From: Gonium pectorale | Taxonomy: Eukaryota > Chlorophyta > Chlorophyceae > Chlamydomonadales > Volvocaceae | Direction of reading: 5' to 3' | Assembly (NCBI GenBank): GCA_001584585.1 | Contig: LSYV01000071.1 | Span: 126,701-190,700, forward strand | DNA length: 64,000 nucleotides | Program-made: the position numbers and the translations under genes | Notes under the pieces: model-generated | Database searches by the model: none | What the model was told of the DNA's origin: nothing | Seen by the model: the letters and a program-made list of their open reading frames with translations, nothing else | Part shown: piece by piece, positions 58,106 to 64,000 of the stretch | How the letters are laid out: each line of letters begins with the position of its first letter | Numbering within the stretch: the first letter of the stretch is position 1

Positions 58106-59383
58106 GGCGCGGTGCTAAGCCAGCGGCGATCGATGCATCTACGCCCTCCCCGGCCACTGCCTTCGCCCCGGGCGCAGCCGCCGCCCCTCAGCACTCCCTG
58201 CATGACGCGGCCGACGGGGTGCAAGCGTCGCAAGGCCTGCTGGCTACGTTTGCGTCCAAGGGCTCCCGAGACGATCCGGGCACGCTGAGCTCCAGCAGCA
58301 TGGACAGCGATGGGGAGATGTGCGCGCTGGTGTCCGACCCATCGGGCGATGTGCAGGTGGGCCAGCGGAGCGACCCTGGTGCGAGTGTTGCCCCTCATTA
58401 GAAGTATGTTTATTGCCTTCGGCTCCTGGTTTGCAAACGGCACAGCGGGTTCTACGTGCACTGCGCGAGGGGCGTATGGGCTGACGCGTATGCAATTAGT
58501 ATGGTTGCGAGTGCATTGTTATGATGGATCCGGATCGGGCCACGGACGAGGGAGGTATGCAATGTAGGTTGAAGGAAGAAGGCCCGTCGAGGAGTGAACC
58601 GTGTGCGGTTTCTGTGAGGCGCCGTGGGGCGAATATACCCCGTCCTGCATGTGCAATGCGTACGGCTGCTGGTGTGCCTAGGGATGCGCATGGGCCCTGA
58701 CCCATGCCCCGACAAAATCTGCGCGCAGCTGGTATGTGACTCGGATCCGACGCATCCGATCTCCCTGGCGGAGAGCGCGGCGCTGCGTCCTGCGCTGCCC
58801 ACCACGCTGCTTCAAGACATGGAGGCCAAGCTTGAGGCGGACCTGACAACCATACTGGTCACCATCACGTTTGTTGTGGGGTTCATCATCCTAGGTGAGT
58901 GCGCCTGCCATGACAGCTTGAATCGAGAAACCGCTGGTGGGATAGGTGGGACAAGGCTGTGGCCGCCGACGCGGCTTTGAGCGAGGCACGGTACACGTGA
59001 ATTAACACGGCGGCGGCATAAAGTGGCTTCTGAGAGCTGGCAGGTAGCATGAGTGTTGTGCCAGTTGCGTGGGGCGCGCTACCACTGCCGGTGCTGCAGC
59101 AGGCGCGCCGCGCTTTACTCAGACGGGGATTGGACCCGTACGGCGCGGGTAGTGTCTCCTGCATGTCGCCTCATGCCGCGAGGCCACACTCTCCTTGTGC
59201 CTTTCCCAACGACTACGCACCAATGCCGGCTGCCCTGCAGAGTTTGGCATCAACGACCTCATCGACATCTACTGGGGCGACGACGTGCTGGCTGACATCG
59301 CTTGCGTGGGGGTGGGGCTGGCGGTGGTGTTCTGGGTGCGCCTCAGCAAGGTGCCTCTCATGCGCTTCGACCGCTGGCGCTGA
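58106..59383 (+). CDS. Small two-span membrane protein, 5' exons unresolved
   Basis: Three 3' exons join in phase: about 58106-58356, 58729-58894 and 59241-59383. The first encodes an Ala/Ser-rich region (VQASQGLLATFASKGSRDD, then a SSSSMDSDGE acidic patch). The second encodes LVCDSDPTHPISLAESAALR and a span (LTTILVTITFVVGFIILG). The third encodes EFGINDLIDIYWGDDVLADI, a second span (IACVGVGLAVVFWVRLSK) and the end MRFDRWR. The acidic EFGINDLIDIYWGDD loop between the spans is the most distinctive part. No family recognised; the start codon and upstream exons are not placed, and 58106 is an approximate acceptor. TGTAA signals follow at 59754 and 59759. Confidence 0.5.
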
Positions 59384-60576
59384 GCAGAGCGTCCACCACG
59401 GGCGGCCGGCAGTAAAAGTGCAAATAGTGGTCCTCGTGCGCATCGCCGGTCACCAATCTAGGATACCTACATGAGAGCATCGGCGGTCAGAACATGAAAG
59501 CGCCTAATAAGAGAAGAATCATACTGAAGGGAGGGGTGTGCGAGCCGCGATGCGTCTGTGGGGCGCCATGTCCGTATGTGGGGCGGCTTTGCTGTGAGGT
59601 GAGGTGGGGCGGCAACCTGCGATGAATTGGGGTGCCAGCCATTGCTGTGCATCCGATGTTTGCGAGGATCTCTTTGTGGCGCTTAAGCGGCACACATACG
59701 CTTTAACCACCTGGAGTCAAGCGTGATCAGCAATACGCGCCGCAACTTGCCATTGTAATGTAAAGCCAACATGTGATGTACGGTGTATGATGGTCGTTGG
59801 AATAAACAATAGCTCATGCGGGCAGACCCGGCGGCTGGTGCTGCTACTGGTAGCTGTCGGGCGCTGTGGCTGCCAACGGCCCCACCAGTGTGACGCGCGA
59901 GCTGGTGACTGGTTGCTAGCCTTCACGGTATTTTTATTCGTCATATGGTACAGATATGGCGCTCTGTGCAGTATGTTTGTGGCGTGGCTGTGAATCTCCG
60001 GCTAAAGCGATCCGGCCCGCTGATGCCCCTGGTCCACATGTCAACGGGCCTTAGTGCGGGATGCGACCGGCCGCTTGCCATTCGCTGTACCAGGAGGCAT
60101 GACGTAAGACTGGGCCGTGTTTTGTTTTGCAGTGCCTTTGATGATAAGGACCGCATTTTAAGCGCGTGCCGGCTTCTAGGGGATATGTCCCCTGTCACCA
60201 AATTGCATGGCACCATACATGCTAGGCGTCACCAGCAACGCAACTGACGCGAAGTGACTGCTCAAGTATGCCCCATTCCAGACCGCAACGACCCCAGATG
60301 ACCTAGGGCGCGTACATGTGCACCTCAAAAGCCAGCGGCGAAGCATGAATGGGAGTCATGGAAAGGGCCCGGAAATGCCCACATTGCCAATTCGCCCGGT
60401 TGTGTCATAAACGCGCCACTCCCATCCGTGCATCAGGGCTCCACACAGCGGCGTACGAAAAGGGCACCCTGAGCATCCACCCTTCCTTCGCCGTAATGGC
60501 AATCATGCCAAAAGAAGCCCTCCACGATGTTGCCAGCGGCAGCATGTGCCGCTCCGACATCCAGTCTCTATACTCT
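59384..60576. other. Intergenic region between convergent genes
   Basis: 3' UTR sequence of the membrane protein (TGTAA at 59754-59758 and 59759-59763) and of the MEKHLA gene. No other gene seen. Confidence 0.45.
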
Positions 60577-63500
60577 CTACTCGTCGTCATCGTCAAAGGC
60601 CGCCCTGGACGCCGCCAGCGCGTCCTCCAGCCGCTTTTGCAGCTCCGCCAGCTTCTCCTTGCGCTTCTTCAGCTCCAGCACTGCAATTTGGACGGGAATG
60701 TCCTGCGTGCGGTACCAGTAGGGCCATGGCAGCCGGGGGACAGCATCGATTTGGTGGTCGGACGTCATGAAAGCCTGGCAGAACACACTCCAGGGGTCCA
60801 CTACGGTCGCGGCGCTCCAGCCACGCTGAAGCAGGGCTAAACCCGAGGCTTGGGACGCCGCAGAGCTACTACGATGAGCCAGAGCCTCTTGCCCTGCCGT
60901 AAATTAGTGCTGTCCAAACCGGTCCAGGAGTTTGTTTGGGGAGTCCAACAGTCCAGCTATGCGGAAGCAGGCGCTCATGCACCACGCAAACATTAATGTC
61001 GCTGGCAATAACCCGCAGCTGTCGTTGCATCGATAAAGCACGGCCAGTCGATTGAGACTGCAGCACCACAGCCCTGCCGACATCAGGAGGTCTGGGTCAC
61101 ACCGCTGACGACGCACCTGGTTCGACAACCCGGCGCTCTCCTTGAGGTAGCGTACACTGGCCGCCTGCTCCGCCACCGCTGCCTCGGCCGCCTGCAGGTC
61201 CTCGGGCGTCGGGATGGCGGGCTGGGCGGGCCGCGCCTCCGCCTCGGGCTCTGCGTCCGCAGCGCCGGCTGTGATCTCCACCACCGTGCCGTCCTCCCGC
61301 TCATATGCGCTGAACACTGCCGCCTGGCCCAGCTTGGTGCCTGGGCCAACGGAAGGATCGAACGGCCAAGCAGGCTCAAAGGAGTCATCGGGGGACCAGA
61401 TCGGCACATTTGATGTGCACGGCTGTCTGAATCCTGCAATCCATTTGCTAGGACTGTACAGGCACAGGCGCGCAGTCGTGCTTGCCCGACACAGTACTTG
61501 TCGTTTGGGAGCTGTGAACCCTTGTAGCACGACATTGCAAACCCCCTCTCCCGTTTCCCTTCATTAAACCCCCTCTCGCCCTGCCTTCAGCATGAGCACG
61601 TGCTCATAGTTGTATCCTAGCACCGCAGTAAGCAGGGCATGCATAATGGCGGTAAGGCCTCGCTGCAACCGGCGCGGACGAGCCTTACCGGTGCGCGGCG
61701 GGCCTCTTACCTTCCCGGTTCATGATGTTGAACAACGTTCCGTTCTTGATCTTGAAGCGCCGCCCCGACTTGGTCACCCGCCAGACCTCGAAGCCCTCCA
61801 CCAGCCCCGTCTTGGCCGCCTTGTCCAGCAGCCCGTTGCGGTCCTGACGGGTTGGGGTCGCCGTGGGGTTCAGGAGGCGCATCGCCACGAGGTGCTCGAG
61901 ACTTGTCGGGCAAAGATATGTGTCCCAGGCATTTGGAATTAGCCCCATGTCCGGGTTTGGTAGCCGCGCGGCCGCACGTACCGCTTGGGGCCTGACTAGT
62001 TGACCGGTGGCAAGCGACCCCGCAGACACCGGCATCTAATTGCAGGATAACCATGCAAAATCCACTCGGCGATAGCCCAGACAGCAAGGCGTTTCAGTCC
62101 CGGCGCTGGAGTGCAGGGTCATACGACTTGTGTGGAGGTGTATTGATGGTGCGCACCGCCAGGCGCTTCCTGCCCTCACCTGTTGTGCAGTAGGGTCATC
62201 AGCCGCAGACTTGCGCGAGGGTGTCCCCACCAGCTCGTCCCAGCCGTACTCGAAGACCTCCAGGGCAGCCCTGCCCAATGGTGGCGAGTGGAGGGGCACA
62301 GCAGCCAGCAAGAGAACATGAGGACGTCCTATGTCCTTTGCCACATCCAACTCACTGCCATGAAAGCTGGTTACGAGACATCCCGAGTCCCAAAAAGACA
62401 TACGAACGCGCTGGCCGCTGGCCTTTGCAACACGTTCCCGCCCGTTGGCAAAACCTGGTGCAGCCGCCCCCAACTCTCTCCAATGGCGACCGTGTACGTG
62501 GCCTGCGTCCGCCAGCTGCGGTCATGGCCGGGGCAGGCCCTGCCGGGCAATGGGCCCAGAGGCCCATTCGCTAGGCCATGGGCCTAGTGCCCTCGCAGCA
62601 CGCAATGCACCCCACCAGACGCAACGCACCGGTTCCCGTACGTGTAGCACGGGTCTGTGACTCCTTCCTGCGCGGCAAAGGGCGGGGTGATGTGCATCGG
62701 TGATGTCGGCCATAATCAGCAGACGGCATCGAGTGCGATGGCTTCCGTTATGCAGGCAGCACATCGTGTGTCAGCACCTACGCACTGCTGTCCCGCAAGG
62801 CGTATGCGCCCGTCGCATCAACACCGCTGTCGCGTCCAGCACGCAGCGGCGGAAACAAGGCCGCGCGACCCCCTAGCCGCAGCTCACGCCGGCACACCGG
62901 ACCTTCGCCGTCTCCCCCCTGCCCTCACGATAGAGGCCGCCGCTCTCCAGCGGTGCAGCGGCGCAGTCGGACCTGGAAGCGGTCGTGAGCCAGCAATGCA
63001 AAAGGCGCCCGGAACAGTGCCGACGGCAGGCGGTCGAAGTCCACGCCCTCAAGCAGGTACCTGCAGTGGCAGGGTGTGCAAGGGTGTGGATACCACCCTG
63101 AGTGGGAACTGGAAAGCGCCTCGGGGCCTGCCACCCTGATACGGCGTTGCATCGTCACGTGCTTTCGACGGCGTGCAAGCGCGTGGTCTTCCGGCAGCAG
63201 CATGGAGCAAACCCGGCGGCTTGCACGCCGTGTGCTGGGCTTGGTGGGTAGTACGGTAGTAGTCTCTGGAAATGAATGCGACCCATACAGGAGGAAGGAA
63301 GGCCCTTCTGTACGGGTCGCATTGCAGAGAAGACCCCATCACGGGGGCCTGCCTCCCCGGGGCGGTGTCGAGCAAACCTGCTCACCCTCACCGCCACCCC
63401 AGCCCCCGGCGCACAGCAGCCCTGCACAAGGCACTTGGCGGGAAACCCCCTGATGTGCCCCTCCGCGACCAGATCCACCTACTTCTTTGTGAGGCGCCAG

Positions 63501-63778
63501 TAGGAGTCGCATATCTGGAACGCCAGCATCTTCATCTCCGGTGTGTCGTACTGCGCTGCCGTTCCCGTTCCCGGGTTTGCCGCCGCATCCTTCTTTTTCA
63601 TCAGGTCCGCAAGAGCGCTCTTTTTTGGACCTGCTTTGCCCCCTTGCTTATCGCTTTTCTTGGCTGCGGCCACCACCAACCCGACACGGCGTGCTGCGCT
63701 GAAGCAAGTTGGGGGACCCCATGCCGCTGCGCGGGCGTGCGACGAGCAATGCTCGCGTACATGTACCCGAACTCGCAT
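60577..63778 (-). CDS. Plastid-type protein with MEKHLA (PAS-like) and WHEP-TRS-like domains
   Basis: Seven exons join in phase: 63778-63483, 63060-62973, 62667-62630, 62270-62180, 61843-61711, 61340-61117 and 60702-60577, giving 331 residues. The N-terminus is Arg/Ala/Ser-rich with FSAARRVGLVVAAAKK, a typical plastid transit end. Residues of about 80-225 follow the MEKHLA domain: MKMLAFQICDSYWRLTKK; APFALLAHDRFQ; TDPCYTYGNRAALEVFEYGW; GLVEGFEVWRVTKSGRRFKI; GTLFNIMNREG; LGQAAVF. After an Ala/Glu/Pro linker comes AAEAAVAEQAASVRYLKESA, then IAVLELKKRKEKLAELQKRL, which resembles the WHEP-TRS helix-turn-helix of aminoacyl-tRNA synthetases. The end is AAFDDDDE. MEKHLA is a PAS-related sensor fold seen in plants and cyanobacteria; the ligand is unknown. 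Role inferred: stromal sensor or RNA-associated protein. Confidence 0.8.
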
Positions 63779-64000
63779 ACAGGCCGACCGTCAGATTTGG
63801 AAAGGACAAAATTGGGTGGGTTGGGAAAGTGATCAGTGTTGAGATGAAGTGAGGCTACCGGTCTCTATGTTAACAGCTGTGAGCCTGAGCACCGAACCCG
63901 CGTACAGCGACGGTTTTCTCAACCGCCCAGCGACGTCAGCCAGCGCTTGCGTGCGTTTCATTCATAACTAATGAACTGTTGTACTTTGGGTATTTTGCCT
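63779..64000. other. Upstream of the MEKHLA gene; no gene seen
   Basis: Probable promoter and 5' UTR of the minus-strand MEKHLA gene. No element recognised. Confidence 0.4.

Overview
The window is nuclear DNA from a eukaryotic green alga, most likely a chlorophyte of the volvocine/Chlamydomonadales group. The reasons are: intron-dense genes with short GT-AG (and a few GC-AG) introns; GC-rich exons coding for Ala-, Gly- and Gln-rich linkers; a (Ser-Pro)n hydroxyproline-rich-type stretch; TGTAA polyadenylation-type signals downstream of several stops; thylakoid and plastid targeting sequences; and basal-body, ERAD and spliceosome genes. Single ORFs are mostly exon fragments, so genes were rebuilt by joining in-phase exons at splice sites. 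All exon maps are inferences without transcript support. One assembly gap (N run) lies at 12562-13133.

Layout. 51-152 (-): one exon of a gene running off the left edge. 1226-3784 (-): CCDC77-like centrosome/basal-body coiled-coil protein, divergent from 4055-4837 (+), a small signal-peptide plus C-terminal-membrane protein. 5321-6140 (-): small plastid protein with a twin-arginine lumen-targeting signal. 6565-11506 (+): 13-exon, 1,101-residue low-complexity/coiled-coil protein. 11760-14477 (+): protein-L-isoaspartate O-methyltransferase (PCMT), whose second exon is interrupted by a miniature LTR retrotransposon (TRIM) with 53-bp LTRs and a 5-bp target duplication. 17053-18917 (+): Ser-rich disordered protein. 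18918-21720: repeat-rich. 21721-26014 (+): unknown protein ending in an Arg/Ser-rich domain. 26887-31317 (+): five-membrane-span prominin-like protein. 33937-39740 (-): CDC5, a Myb-domain spliceosome component, divergent from 40250-45700 (+), SEL1L/HRD3 of ER-associated degradation. 47045-51046 and 52855-56141 (-): tandem beta-carbonic anhydrases with the same ten-exon structure and a tract of identical sequence. 58106-59383 (+): small two-span membrane protein with unresolved 5' exons. 60577-63778 (-): plastid-type protein with a PAS-like MEKHLA domain and a WHEP-TRS-like C-terminus.

The genes do not form one pathway; the cluster is an ordinary eukaryotic gene neighbourhood. The most notable features are the TRIM inside a PCMT coding exon (its ends look like splice sites), the recently converted carbonic anhydrase pair, the MEKHLA+WHEP architecture, the algal prominin-like pentaspan protein, and a dispersed hairpin-bearing repeat family with about eight copies.
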